A DNA stretch of 64,000 nt from Caulobacteraceae bacterium (lineage in GTDB: Bacteria > Pseudomonadota > Alphaproteobacteria > Caulobacterales > Caulobacteraceae), in contig CANJME010000005.1 in NCBI GenBank assembly GCA_947475875.1, forward strand, positions 62,001 to 126,000, in the 5' to 3' direction. The notes under the pieces are model-generated. The model had not been told where the DNA came from. It searched no databases and saw only the letters and a program-made list of their open reading frames with translations. The number at the start of each line of letters is the position of its first letter. Positions within the stretch are counted from its first letter, which is position 1. This document shows, piece by piece, positions 48,760-57,662 of the stretch. Position numbers and translations under genes: made by a program.

Positions 48760-49701
48760 TCAAAGGCCGGAGGCTTCGCCGAGACCCAGCATCAGATTGA
48801 GGTTCTGCACCGCGGCTCCGGCCGCGCCCTTGCCGAGGTTGTCGAGCTGGGCGGTCAGCATGATCTCGTCGGCATTGCCGAACACGAACAGCCGCATCCG
48901 GTTGGTGCCGTTCAGCGCTTCGGGCTCAAGGGTTTTGAGGCCCGCGGCCTCGTCCAGCGAGGCCACCTCGACAAATTGTTCGCCTTGGTAGGCGCGCGAC
49001 AGGCTCGCCTGCAGGTCAGCCATGGACGGCTTGCCCTGCAGCGCACGGGTGAGCAGCGGGATATTGACCAGCATGCCCTGCGCGTAGCGGCCCACGGACG
49101 GGGCGAACAGCGGCCGGTGCTTCAGGCCCGCATGCAGCACGATCTCGGGCACATGCTTGTGGGTCAGGCCCATGGCGTAGAGCCGGAACGGCGTCTCGAC
49201 ATAATTCGGCGCGGCCTTGTCCTCGAACTCGGCGATCATCGACTTGCCGCCGCCCGAATAGCCCGACACCGCATTGATGGTCACCGGATGGTCGGCCGGA
49301 ACCAGACCGTCGCGGACGAGCGGCGCGAGCAGCGCAATCGCGCCGGTCGAATAGCAGCCGGGATTCGATACCCGCGTTGAAGCGGTGATCGCAGCCCGCT
49401 GACCGGGCGCCATCTCGGGAAACCCGAAGGTCCAGCCCGGCGCGACCCGGTGCGCCGTCGAGGGATCGACGATCTTGACCGCCGGATTGGTGATCAGCGC
49501 CACCGCTTCGCGCGCCGCATCGTCCGGCAGGCAAAGGATCACCGCATCGGCGGAATTCAACAGTTCCGCCCGCGCCTCGGCATCCTTGCGCCGCACGGGG
49601 TTGATGGAAAGCAGGATGATGTCCGCGCGCCCGGCCAGACGCTCGCGGATCTGCAAACCCGTGGTTCCGGCTTCGCCATCGATGAATACGGTTGCGGACA
49701 T
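48760..49701 (-). CDS. argC: N-acetyl-gamma-glutamyl-phosphate reductase (type 2)
   Basis: 313 residues. An N-terminal Rossmann region ([17 protein letters not shown]) is followed by catalytic Cys in [13 protein letters not shown] and by the His-containing HKHVPEI segment. The short, ArgC2-like form lacks the insertions of the longer enzyme. It makes N-acetylglutamate semialdehyde in arginine synthesis. It lies downstream of rpsI beyond a terminator on the same strand. Confidence 0.95.
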   Translation of the reverse strand: MSATVFIDGEAGTTGLQIRERLAGRADIILLSINPVRRKDAEARAELLNSADAVILCLPDDAAREAVALITNPAVKIVDPSTAHRVAPGWTFGFPEMAPGQRAAITASTRVSNPGCYSTGAIALLAPLVRDGLVPADHPVTINAVSGYSGGGKSMIAEFEDKAAPNYVETPFRLYAMGLTHKHVPEIVLHAGLKHRPLFAPSVGRYAQGMLVNIPLLTRALQGKPSMADLQASLSRAYQGEQFVEVASLDEAAGLKTLEPEALNGTNRMRLFVFGNADEIMLTAQLDNLGKGAAGAAVQNLNLMLGLGEASGL

Positions 49702-49718
49702 TATCGTCTCCGAAAAAG

Positions 49719-49754
49719 AAAAAGGGCGCCGCGGTTTCCCGAAGCGCCCTTTTT
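49719..49754 (-). terminator. Rho-independent terminator after rplM-rpsI
   Basis: AAAAAGGGCGC pairs with GCGCCCTTTTT around a 14-nt loop, giving U-runs in both directions. It sits 26 bp after the rpsI stop and 18 bp before the argC start on the minus strand, so argC probably needs its own promoter or read-through. Confidence 0.85.
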
Positions 49755-49779
49755 GATCTTGGGTCGTGAAACCCTCGAA

Positions 49780-50253
49780 CTAGCGCTTCGAGAACTGGAA
49801 GGAACGGCGAGCCTTGGCCCGGCCGTACTTCTTGCGCTCGACGACGCGGCTGTCGCGGGTCAGGAAGCCGTGCGGCTTCAAAAGTGAGCGCAGGCCCGGC
49901 TCGTAATAAGTCAGAGCCTTGGAGATGCCGTGACGCACCGCGCCGGCCTGGCCGGAAAGGCCCGAGCCCTGGACCGAGACAACGACGTCGAACTGGCCTT
50001 CGCGGTTGGTCACCTGGAAAGGCTGGGCGAGCATCATGCGCAGCACGGGGCGGGCGAAGTAGATCGTCTGGTCGCGGCCGTTGATGGTCATCACGCCCTT
50101 GCCCGGCTTGATCCAGACCTTGGCGATGGCGTTCTTGCGCTTGCCGGTCGCATAGGCGCGGCCTTGCTTGTCGATCTTGGGCTCGGCGGGGGCGATGGCG
50201 ACGGCGGTCGGGGAAAGCTCGGCCAGCGCGTCCATTCCTTGGGATTCGGACAT
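49780..50253 (-). CDS. rpsI: 30S ribosomal protein S9
   Basis: 157 residues. After a 30-residue extension common in alphaproteobacteria, the S9 domain begins at [18 protein letters not shown] and ends in the conserved basic tail [17 protein letters not shown]. It binds 16S rRNA near the P site. The start overlaps the rplM stop by one base. Confidence 0.98.
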   Translation of the reverse strand: MSESQGMDALAELSPTAVAIAPAEPKIDKQGRAYATGKRKNAIAKVWIKPGKGVMTINGRDQTIYFARPVLRMMLAQPFQVTNREGQFDVVVSVQGSGLSGQAGAVRHGISKALTYYEPGLRSLLKPHGFLTRDSRVVERKKYGRAKARRSFQFSKR

Positions 50254-50732
50254 CAGGCTTGGCTCCGGGCGTTCTTGGCGTTCAGGGATTTGAAGTCGAT
50301 GACTTCGGGGTTCTGGGCCGCATGGGTGTGATCGGGGCCTTTGAAGAGACGCAGGTGGGTCATCTGACCGCGCGCCAGCGGGCTTTCCTTGGGCATCATC
50401 CGCTCAACGGCCTTTTCGAGAATTCGCTCGGGGAACCGGCCGGACAGGATGTAGCCCGCCTTGCGCTCCTTCACCCCGCCCGGGAAACCGGTGTGGTGAT
50501 AATAGACCTTCTGGTCGAGCTTGCGGCCCGTGAACTTCACCTTGTCGACGTTGGTGACGATCACATAGTCGCCGTTGTCGACGTGCGGGGTGTAGGTGGC
50601 GGTGTGCTTGCCGCGCAGGCGCATGGCGATGAAGCTCGCCAGCCGGCCGACGACAACGCCCTCGGCGTCGACGACGATCCATTTGCGGGTCACGTCCGCC
50701 GGCTTCAGCGAAGCGGTGGTGTGGGTGTTCAT
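50253..50732 (-). CDS. rplM: 50S ribosomal protein L13
   Basis: 159 residues. L13 motifs: [37 protein letters not shown] and the HTGFPGG loop. It is an early assembly protein of the 50S subunit. It heads the rplM-rpsI operon, with a plausible promoter 30-60 bp upstream of the ATG. Confidence 0.98.
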   Translation of the reverse strand: MNTHTTASLKPADVTRKWIVVDAEGVVVGRLASFIAMRLRGKHTATYTPHVDNGDYVIVTNVDKVKFTGRKLDQKVYYHHTGFPGGVKERKAGYILSGRFPERILEKAVERMMPKESPLARGQMTHLRLFKGPDHTHAAQNPEVIDFKSLNAKNARSQA

Positions 50733-50764
50733 TGAAAACGGTTCCTCGAAAACAAGGGCGGGCT

Positions 50765-50791
50765 GTTACAGGCGGGAACGCGCCAAGTCAA
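50765..50791 (-). promoter_or_regulatory. Promoter candidate for rplM-rpsI
   Basis: On the minus strand TTGACT (50791-50786) is followed after 15 bases by TGTAAC (50770-50765), about 33 bases before the rplM ATG. The short spacer and TTGACTT start resemble growth-related alphaproteobacterial promoters. Confidence 0.45.
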
Positions 50792-50863
50792 CCGCGTTTA
50801 CCCGCATCCAAGCCTTATAAATAAAGCCGTTGAGGCCTGCGGTAACATAATACCTTATTTTCC

Positions 50864-50906
50864 GTCGTCATCCTCGGACTTGTTCCGAGGACCCATATCG
50901 AACAGA
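50864..50906. repeat. Left inverted repeat of GIY-YIG cassette (CCTCGG family, copy 2)
   Basis: 43 bp that match the reverse complement of 51354-51396 with three mismatches. Inside is the hairpin TCCTCGGA-CTTGT-TCCGAGGA (50871-50891). Two of the three differences between the inverted repeats are paired and compensatory within this hairpin (A-T here, G-C in the right copy). Confidence 0.92.
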
Positions 50907-50962
50907 CATCCGCCGGCGCGCGAAGCGCAAAATCCACACCGGCGGCCGGTGCGCATTTGGTT

Positions 50963-51262
50963 CTAAACCCAGGAACCGTAGAGATCGTCCCAATTGGGAT
51001 TCTCCTCATCGATCAAGTTTGTCTTCCAGGCTCTCACCCAGTGCTTCATGGTCTTTTCGCGCTGGATCGCGGCGGTGATCGTCTCAAAGGCCTGATACCA
51101 AACCAGGCGCTTGCAGCCGTAGGTCTTGGTAAAACCAGGGATCACGCCTTCGCGGTGTTCCCACGCGCGGCGCGAGAGGTTGCTGGTCACGCCGATGTAG
51201 ATCGTGCCGTACTTGCCACAGGCGACGATATAGACAGCGATGATCCCGTCACGGCTTACCAT
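50963..51262 (-). CDS. GIY-YIG nuclease domain protein (COG2827 type)
   Basis: 99 residues from ATG 51262 (MVSRDGIIAVYIVA). The GIY-YIG core is AVYIVACGKYGTIYIGVTSNL, split into its VYI and YIG halves, followed by the catalytic Arg in RRAWEHREG and a Glu in the C-terminal helix. Such stand-alone domains are DNA endonucleases of unknown biological role. Earlier in-frame starts (to 51328) run into non-homologous sequence. The gene is bracketed by 43-bp inverted repeats and inserted between ctaA and the rplM promoter. Confidence 0.88.
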   Translation of the reverse strand: MVSRDGIIAVYIVACGKYGTIYIGVTSNLSRRAWEHREGVIPGFTKTYGCKRLVWYQAFETITAAIQREKTMKHWVRAWKTNLIDEENPNWDDLYGSWV

Positions 51263-51353
51263 TTCGGAACAATACCAGAACATTTCGCGCGCTCCAAGCC
51301 GGCGCTTTAGCCCGCTCTCGTGCGTCAAATGGCGCTACGCGCCCTTCAGGGCA

Positions 51354-51396
51354 TCTGGTCGATATGGGTCCTCGGGACAAGCCCGAGGATGACGAC
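51354..51396. repeat. Right inverted repeat of GIY-YIG cassette (CCTCGG family, copy 3)
   Basis: 43 bp, inverted relative to 50864-50906 with three mismatches. The hairpin is TCCTCGGG-ACAAG-CCCGAGGA (51369-51389). It ends 12 bp before the last codon of ctaA. Confidence 0.92.
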
Positions 51397-51408
51397 ATTT
51401 TTGGTGCG

Positions 51409-52440
51409 TTAAAGCCGCCGCGCCCGCCAGGTGAACCAGACCGCCACCCCCAGCAAAAGCGTCGCCACGATCTGGTGGGCGATGGAAAGGCCCAGTGGGG
51501 CGACCATCCACAGGGTGACGACGCCGAGCACCACCTGGATGATCGCCAGCCCTCCCAGGGCGAAGGCCCCGCTGCGGACGGTGGGCTGGATAATTCGTGA
51601 ATTGGCGGCGGACGCCATGAAGGCGGTCATCAAGATGAAAAGCAGGTAAGCCACCATGCGGTGGTGGAACTGCACCGACGGAGCGTTGTGGACCAGCGTC
51701 TGCCACAGGTCGCCCTTCCAATAGTGTTCGGGGAAGATATCCCCCCCCATCAGCGGCCAGTCGGTCAGGGTCTTGCCGGCGTCATTGGCCGCAACCAGCG
51801 CGCCCAGCATGGCCTGAAGGAAGATCAGGACGGTGAGCGCCAGGCCGACCCGCGCGAACGGCCCGGCGGCGACGCCCCTGCCCTTGCCAGCCTCGGCCTC
51901 AAGCCCGTTCCAGATCAGTGCGCCGAACAGGACGAGCGCCAGGCTCAAATGGACCATCAGCCGCTCAGGCGCGACCGAGACGCGCCCGGAAAGCCCGCTA
52001 TAGACCATCCACCAGCCAACCAGACCCTGCAGCCCGCCGAGCAGCAGAAGCGCGAAACACCGCCAGATCAGCCGGCGCGGGATCATCCTGCGCGCCAGGA
52101 AGAAGATGAAGGGCACGATGAAGGCCACGCCCACCAGCCGGCCCAACTGCCGGTGCGACCACTCCCACCAGTAGATGAACCGGAACTCGGAGAGCGTCAT
52201 GGTCGGATTGAGTTCGGAAAACTGCGGGATCAGCTTGTACTTGGCGAACTCGGCCGCCCAGGCCGCTTCGTTCAGCGGCGGCAAGGCGCCGGAGACCGGC
52301 CGCCACTCCGTGATCGACAGGCCCGAATCCGTCAGCCGCGTCGCGCCTCCCAGCACCACCATGCCCAGAACCAGGGCCGCCATGATGAAAAGCCACATGG
52401 CCACCGAGGAAGACCGGTCGTCTCGAAGGAAGGACGTCAT
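51409..52440 (-). CDS. ctaA: Heme A synthase (COX15/CtaA type 2)
   Basis: 343 residues with about eight membrane helices. Conserved sequences: GGATRLTDSGLSITEWRPVSGALPP in the first loop region, WEWSHRQLGR with a heme-ligand His, VHLSLAL, FHHRMVAYLL and the final IAHQIVATLLL. It oxidises heme O to heme A for cytochrome c oxidase. DUF2842 lies just upstream on the other strand, a common arrangement in alphaproteobacteria. Confidence 0.95.
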   Translation of the reverse strand: MTSFLRDDRSSSVAMWLFIMAALVLGMVVLGGATRLTDSGLSITEWRPVSGALPPLNEAAWAAEFAKYKLIPQFSELNPTMTLSEFRFIYWWEWSHRQLGRLVGVAFIVPFIFFLARRMIPRRLIWRCFALLLLGGLQGLVGWWMVYSGLSGRVSVAPERLMVHLSLALVLFGALIWNGLEAEAGKGRGVAAGPFARVGLALTVLIFLQAMLGALVAANDAGKTLTDWPLMGGDIFPEHYWKGDLWQTLVHNAPSVQFHHRMVAYLLFILMTAFMASAANSRIIQPTVRSGAFALGGLAIIQVVLGVVTLWMVAPLGLSIAHQIVATLLLGVAVWFTWRARRL

Positions 52441-52555
52441 ACGCTGCTGTGGGTTCCGGGGCCGTCGTTGCGGCTAGGCTTTGAGGGATGAGGCCCATTA
52501 AGGGAAGGCACAATCTGTTGAACAATCTTGACGAGATCGGCTAGCAGTGCGGGCC

Positions 52556-52750
52556 ATGCCCCAACGCCTCAAGAAGATCATCGGCGCCCTGGCCATTTGC
52601 GCCTTCGTGGTGTTCTGGATGGTGCTGACCGTCAGCCTCTCGGGCCTCGTCCCCAGGAACGTGATCGCCGAGACGATCTTCTACATCGTCATGGGCCTCG
52701 GCTGGGCGTTCCCGCTGATGCCGGTGCTGAAGTGGATGGAGAAGAAGTAG
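52556..52750 (+). CDS. DUF2842 small membrane protein
   Basis: 64 residues with two hydrophobic segments (about 8-30 and 38-56) ending in a PLMPVLKWMEKK tail, the DUF2842 pattern found in alphaproteobacteria. Function is unknown. A GTG three codons earlier is an alternative start. Its last 62 bp overlap the end of the convergent small membrane gene. Confidence 0.8.
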   Translation: MPQRLKKIIGALAICAFVVFWMVLTVSLSGLVPRNVIAETIFYIVMGLGWAFPLMPVLKWMEKK

Positions 52751-52880
52751 CGTCGATCTTTTCCGGCGGCGCGCGGGACAGCGCGAAACTCACCCCCATG
52801 ATGACGGCCCACAGCAGGCCCAGAACGATCGCCACCCTGATGATCCAGGTGTTTCGGCTAACGGGCGGCTTGTCGTTCAT
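52689..52880 (-). CDS. Small single-pass membrane protein, hypothetical
   Basis: 63 residues from ATG 52880, preceded by CCGAGGAG. One hydrophobic segment (about 13-35, IIRVAIVLGLLWAVIMGVSF) is followed by a Pro/Ser/Ala-rich tail. No family is recognised. The 3' end overlaps DUF2842 on the other strand by 62 bp, which lowers confidence, but the Shine-Dalgarno sequence and clean membrane helix support it. It lies 15 bp downstream of tRNA-Pro on the same strand. Confidence 0.5.
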   Translation of the reverse strand: MNDKPPVSRNTWIIRVAIVLGLLWAVIMGVSFALSRAPPEKIDATSSPSTSAPASAGTPSRGP

Positions 52881-52894
52881 CTCATCTCCTCGGA

Positions 52895-52971
<77 letters not shown>

Positions 52972-52988
52972 AGCCTTCCGAGGCGCGC

Positions 52989-53017
52989 CTTATAGGGAAG
53001 CCCACAGGGCGCGGCAA
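52989..53017 (-). promoter_or_regulatory. Promoter candidate for tRNA-Pro
   Basis: On the minus strand TTGCCG (53017-53012) is followed after 17 bases by TATAAG (52994-52989), 17 bases before the tRNA 5' end. Spacing and -10 are good. Confidence 0.5.
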
Positions 53018-53021
53018 TCGC

Positions 53022-53441
53022 TTATCCCAGCAATCGGTCCAGCCGGGCCTTGGCGGTTTCCAGATCGGCCAGGGCGTCGAGCAATGCGCCCTGGGTCTGT
53101 GGCGTGCCCGCTGGTTTCGCGGCCGGCGGCGAAGGCGCGACCTCGGCCTGGACAGGAGCCTTTCTGGGCGGGAACGGATCCTCGCCCAAAAGGCGTTTCA
53201 GGCCTTCCTCGCGGTGCAGGCGCTGCACGCCCTTGATCGTATAGCCCTCGTCGTGAAGCAGGCGGCGCACGCCTTTCAGGATGGCGATATCCTGCGGACG
53301 GTAGAACCGGCGCCCGCCGGCCCGCTTCATCGGGCGGATGAACGAGAACTTACTTTCCCAGAACCGCAGCACGTGTTGAGCGACGCCGAGTTCGTCGGAG
53401 GCCTCAGAGATCGTACGAAAGGCGTCCGGTCCCTTGCTCAT
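53022..53441 (-). CDS. MerR-family transcriptional regulator
   Basis: 139 residues. The N-terminal MerR winged helix has FRTISEASDELGVAQHVLRFWESKF and RRFYRPQDIAILKGVRRLL. The C-terminal half is short, Pro/Ala-rich and lacks metal-binding Cys, so it is not a metal sensor of the classical kind. It follows ihfA with only three bases between genes, an association seen widely in alphaproteobacteria. Confidence 0.9.
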   Translation of the reverse strand: MSKGPDAFRTISEASDELGVAQHVLRFWESKFSFIRPMKRAGGRRFYRPQDIAILKGVRRLLHDEGYTIKGVQRLHREEGLKRLLGEDPFPPRKAPVQAEVAPSPPAAKPAGTPQTQGALLDALADLETAKARLDRLLG

Positions 53442-53444
53442 TGG

Positions 53445-53744
53445 CTATTTCGAGAGCGCGGAATCCACGCTGGCCTTCATCACCTGCGAGGCGCGGAAGC
53501 TGATCACACGCCGCGGTTCGATCGCGGCCGGCTCTCCGGTCTTGGGATTACGACCCATACGAGCGCGCTTTGAGCGCACCTGAAATACCCCGAAGCCCGA
53601 AAGTTTGACCTGTTCGCCGTTTTCGAGGGCCCCCACGACCAGCTCGAGCGTACGCTCAACCAGGCCCGCGCAATCCTGGCGCGACAGCCCGACTTCTTCA
53701 TGCACCGCTTCACAGAGATCGGCGCGTGTTAGTGTTTCACTCAT
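53445..53744 (-). CDS. ihfA: Integration host factor subunit alpha
   Basis: 99 residues. The HU/IHF fold has the DNA-bending arm [23 protein letters not shown] and the N-terminal helix [19 protein letters not shown]. With IhfB it bends DNA at specific sites, including cell-cycle promoters in Caulobacter. It sits between fabH and merR. Confidence 0.96.
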   Translation of the reverse strand: MSETLTRADLCEAVHEEVGLSRQDCAGLVERTLELVVGALENGEQVKLSGFGVFQVRSKRARMGRNPKTGEPAAIEPRRVISFRASQVMKASVDSALSK

Positions 53745-53820
53745 GATGACCCCTCGCCACCCTTCTTAACTTTTCTCTGATGACGCGAATATCGTGCCGA
53801 GTCAAAGGCTTCGAGTGCCT

Positions 53821-54797
<977 letters not shown>

Positions 54798-54801
<4 letters not shown>

Positions 54802-55856
54802 CTGACTTCTCCGGCCGCGGGCGGGTGCGCCAGCACGGTCATAAGCTGCTGCATATTGGCGTGTATCTCATCGGCGAATCGACTTTGCGCCACATCGGCG
54901 GCCACTAATATCGCATTCGCAAAGCCTTCGTCATTGGCCCCGCCGTGACTCTTGACCACCACGCCATTCAGCCCCAGCAGCGGGCCGCCGTTGACGGTGT
55001 TGGGATCGAGACGGTGCTTCAGCTTCTTCAGCGCCTGGTTGGCGATCAGGGCGCCCAGCTTGGACATCAGCCCCGAGGTGAAGGCCGCGCGCATCTCCGA
55101 GCCGATGAACCGAGCCGTACCCTCGGCGGTCTTCAAGGCGACGTTGCCGGTAAAGCCGTCGGTGATCACCACATCGACGACGCCTGAGCTGATGTCGGTG
55201 CCCTCGACAAAACCCCGGTAGTCGATCGGCAGGCCGCCATCGCGCAGGATGGCGTGGGCCTCGCGCAGTTCTTCGTGCCCCTTCTGGTCTTCCGAGCCGA
55301 TGTTCAAGAGGCCGACGGTCGGCCTGGGCACGGCGTGCACTGCGCGGTGGAAGGCCTCGCCCATGATCGCGAAATCGACCAGGCGCTCGGCGTCACAGCC
55401 GACATTGGCGCCGACATCCAGCACGGTGGTCGACCCGTGCATGGACGGCCAGCTGGCGACGATGGCCGGACGGTCGAGATCCGCAGCCATGCGCAGCAAG
55501 AGCTTGGAAATCGCCATCAGCGCGCCGGTGTTACCCGAAGAGACCGCGGCGATCGCCTCGCCGTTTTTCACCGCCTCGACGGCATTCCACATGGACGAGC
55601 CCTTGCCCCGGCGCATCGCCTGGGCGGGCGGATCGTCGCTGCTGATCACCAGGTCCGAATGGCGGATGTCGCAAAGATCGGCGATCCTTTTGGAGCGGCC
55701 CAGCTGGGCCGCGATGCGCGCCTCATCGCCACAGAGCAGGAAACGCACATTGCGCCCCTCCAGCAGCCTGGCGGCCCGGGCGACGCCCGGTATGGTGACC
55801 GATGGCCCGTGATCGCCGCCCATGGCGTCGATGGCGATGACTTGCGGATTGGTCAC
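54798..55856 (-). CDS. plsX: Phosphate acyltransferase PlsX
   Basis: 352 residues from GTG 55856 (VTNPQVIAIDAMGGDHGP). Family motifs: IDAMGGDHGPSVTIPG, VSSGNTGALMAIS and LDVGANVGCDAERLVDFAIMG. It makes acyl-phosphate for phospholipid synthesis. Rather unusually, no rpmF lies before it, only the DUF177 gene 90 bp upstream. A longer frame to 55919 has no homology. Confidence 0.95.
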
Positions 55857-55946
55857 TACGGCGCGAAGGCCCCTATGCCGGAAAGCGGCGGACGATACAG
55901 CGCAAACTCGGCGATGCAAGCGGCGGTGCGTCGCAGGCGCATAGGC

Positions 55947-56459
55947 CTACTGCGGCTTGAAGTTGCGCAAAACCGCGAATGGCGAAGCTTCGGGATCGAG
56001 CGCCGGCGGCTCGAACGTCGCGCCCTCCTTGCGGGGATAGAGGTCGATGTTCAGGGCCAGTTGCTCCACCACCAGTCCCGCCAGATCAATCTCGCCATCT
56101 TCTGAGATGTCAGGCGGATCGTCGGCTTCCGGGTCGAGATTGATGATGTCGGAGTCCTTCGGCGCCAGCCGGCTTTCCGGCGGCACGATTCGCAAGGTGA
56201 ACTCTCCGGATAGCTCGCTCTCCAGCCGCTCCAGGGTCACCACACAGGCCTGGGCGAGACTGGCGTCCCAGTGGCCGCGCACTTCCACACCGTCGAACCA
56301 GGGGATTAGCGAAAGCTCGGCATCCAGCCGGCTCAGTTCCAGCAGGTCAAGCTCGCGGGTGAGCGCGGTCAGCGCCTTCGCATCGGCGCTCAGCCGCACT
56401 GTGCGTCCCTGCGCAGGGACCGCATCCAGGCGGATCACCTGGCCCCAACCGGCACTCAT
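55947..56459 (-). CDS. DUF177 (YceD) family protein
   Basis: 170 residues from ATG 56459. The family's Cys-containing strand is TLERLESELSGEFTLRI preceded by AQACVVTLE, and an acidic stretch with DLAGLVVEQLALNIDLYPRK follows, the YceD hallmark. The family is linked to 23S rRNA and ribosome assembly and usually precedes plsX, as here. The start overlaps the upstream gene's stop (ATGA). Confidence 0.88.
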   Translation of the reverse strand: MSAGWGQVIRLDAVPAQGRTVRLSADAKALTALTRELDLLELSRLDAELSLIPWFDGVEVRGHWDASLAQACVVTLERLESELSGEFTLRIVPPESRLAPKDSDIINLDPEADDPPDISEDGEIDLAGLVVEQLALNIDLYPRKEGATFEPPALDPEASPFAVLRNFKPQ

Positions 56460-56983
56460 CGGACGACCTGCGGCCACGCGGCGCCGCTTCTGATGATGTC
56501 CGCCTCGGCCTGCTCGGCCAGCGCCGCCCTGGCGGTACGCAGGTAACGCGCCAAGGGTCCGGGATCGACGCCCTCCTTGCCTTCATAGACGGTGCGCAGG
56601 ATCAGCGCCGCCTCCGCGGCCGGATCGTCCCTGGCTGCTTCCCATGACTTCATGCGGCCATAGAAGGCTTGACCCAGCTTTTTCATCTTCTTGCCGACGG
56701 AAAGGTCGCCGACCCCCATTTCGCGCAAGGCAATGTCCAGATTGACAAGGTAGGCATCGAACATGGCCTGGCAGACCTCCTTCGCCTCAGGTCCTTTGCC
56801 GCCCAGGCGCTCGGCCAGCAAAACCACGTGCAGCGTATAGAGTTCAAACCGCCCCAGGACGGTATCCGGCGCTAACAGCCGGGCATAAAACGCCGGTGAA
56901 CGCGCTTGCCTGACCGCGCCATCGAACAGCGTTTGGCCCGACAGAACGGCGGCCCTGGGCTTGAACCATCGAATTCCAGACAA
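56456..56983 (-). CDS. Ubiquinol-cytochrome c chaperone family protein (CBP3-like)
   Basis: 175 residues from TTG 56983. The CBP3 domain is seen in LGRFELYTLHVVLLAERL, FDAYLVNLDIALREMGVGDLSVGKKMKKLGQAFYGR (split across helices), a pattern shared with mitochondrial Cbp3 involved in cytochrome b biogenesis. It is translationally coupled to DUF177 and divergent from bamE. Function in bacteria is inferred. Confidence 0.87.
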   Translation of the reverse strand: MSGIRWFKPRAAVLSGQTLFDGAVRQARSPAFYARLLAPDTVLGRFELYTLHVVLLAERLGGKGPEAKEVCQAMFDAYLVNLDIALREMGVGDLSVGKKMKKLGQAFYGRMKSWEAARDDPAAEAALILRTVYEGKEGVDPGPLARYLRTARAALAEQAEADIIRSGAAWPQVVR

Positions 56984-57088
56984 GCCGTCGCCTCACTTTC
57001 GCCTGATCGCGGCCATTGAACTAGGCTGCTGCAACGGGTAGGTCAAAGCCCGCCCGTTCAAAACAGGTCCACTTCGAGTCCGCATCGC

Positions 57089-57583
57089 ATGTTTCGCAAG
57101 TCCCTTGCCCTGGCTTTGGCCGCATCGCTCTCGACCGCAGCGCTCAGCGCCTGCGCGCCGGTGACGCGCGATCAGGGATTTTCGGTCGCCGACATCAATC
57201 CGGCCAGCGCCGTGGTTGGAACCGACACTCAGCAGACGGTGCGCACCAAATACGGCTCGCCGACCGTGCTGGCCGTGCGCGACAACAACACCTGGTTCTA
57301 TCTGTCCCAGACCACCGACCGCTTCGGCGCCTATGCGCCCAAGACACGCAAGCGCGACCTGGTTGAGATTACCTTCGACCCGGCCAACGGGCGCGTGAAG
57401 TCGGTCAAGACATACACTCTGGCCGACGGCAAACAGATCGCTTACGCCAGACGCGAAACCCCAACAGTGGGCCGCGAACTGAGTGTGTGGGAGCAGCTGC
57501 TGGGCACCTTGGGCAGCGCCCTGTTGCCGCCGGGCCAAAACTCACCTGGCAATTCGCCCGGATCGCCGACGCCGGCCCCGTAA
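57089..57583 (+). CDS. bamE: Outer membrane protein assembly factor BamE
   Basis: 164 residues. A lipoprotein signal ends LSAC at Cys22. The SmpA/OmlA domain follows: VVGTDTQQTVRTKYGSPTV and NNTWFYLSQTTDR, with the family's two-helix, three-strand fold. It supports the BAM complex at the outer membrane. The C-terminus adds a Pro/Gly/Ser-rich tail not present in E. coli BamE. A terminator follows. Confidence 0.92.
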   Translation: MFRKSLALALAASLSTAALSACAPVTRDQGFSVADINPASAVVGTDTQQTVRTKYGSPTVLAVRDNNTWFYLSQTTDRFGAYAPKTRKRDLVEITFDPANGRVKSVKTYTLADGKQIAYARRETPTVGRELSVWEQLLGTLGSALLPPGQNSPGNSPGSPTPAP

Positions 57584-57607
57584 CACTGCTCGTCAGGCAA
57601 AAGAAGA

Positions 57608-57645
57608 CGGCCCCGAAGATCGCTCTTCGGGGCCGCTTCGTTTCT
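57608..57645 (+). terminator. Bidirectional terminator between bamE and hppA
   Basis: A 12-bp perfect stem CGGCCCCGAAGA/TCTTCGGGGCCG with loop TCGC is followed by CTTCGTTTCT. It lies 25 bp after bamE and 18 bp after the convergent hppA, serving either or both. Confidence 0.8.
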
Positions 57646-57662
57646 GGCCTTTGTAACCGGCG

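Noticed and set aside
49719..49754. GC-rich hairpin considered as another copy of the palindromic repeats
   Set aside because: Sequence is unrelated to either repeat family and has A/T runs on both sides typical of a terminator after rpsI.
50963..51262. GIY-YIG gene as a homing endonuclease of an intron or intein
   Set aside because: It is intergenic, interrupts no host gene and has no intron-like structure; the inverted repeats point to a different arrangement.
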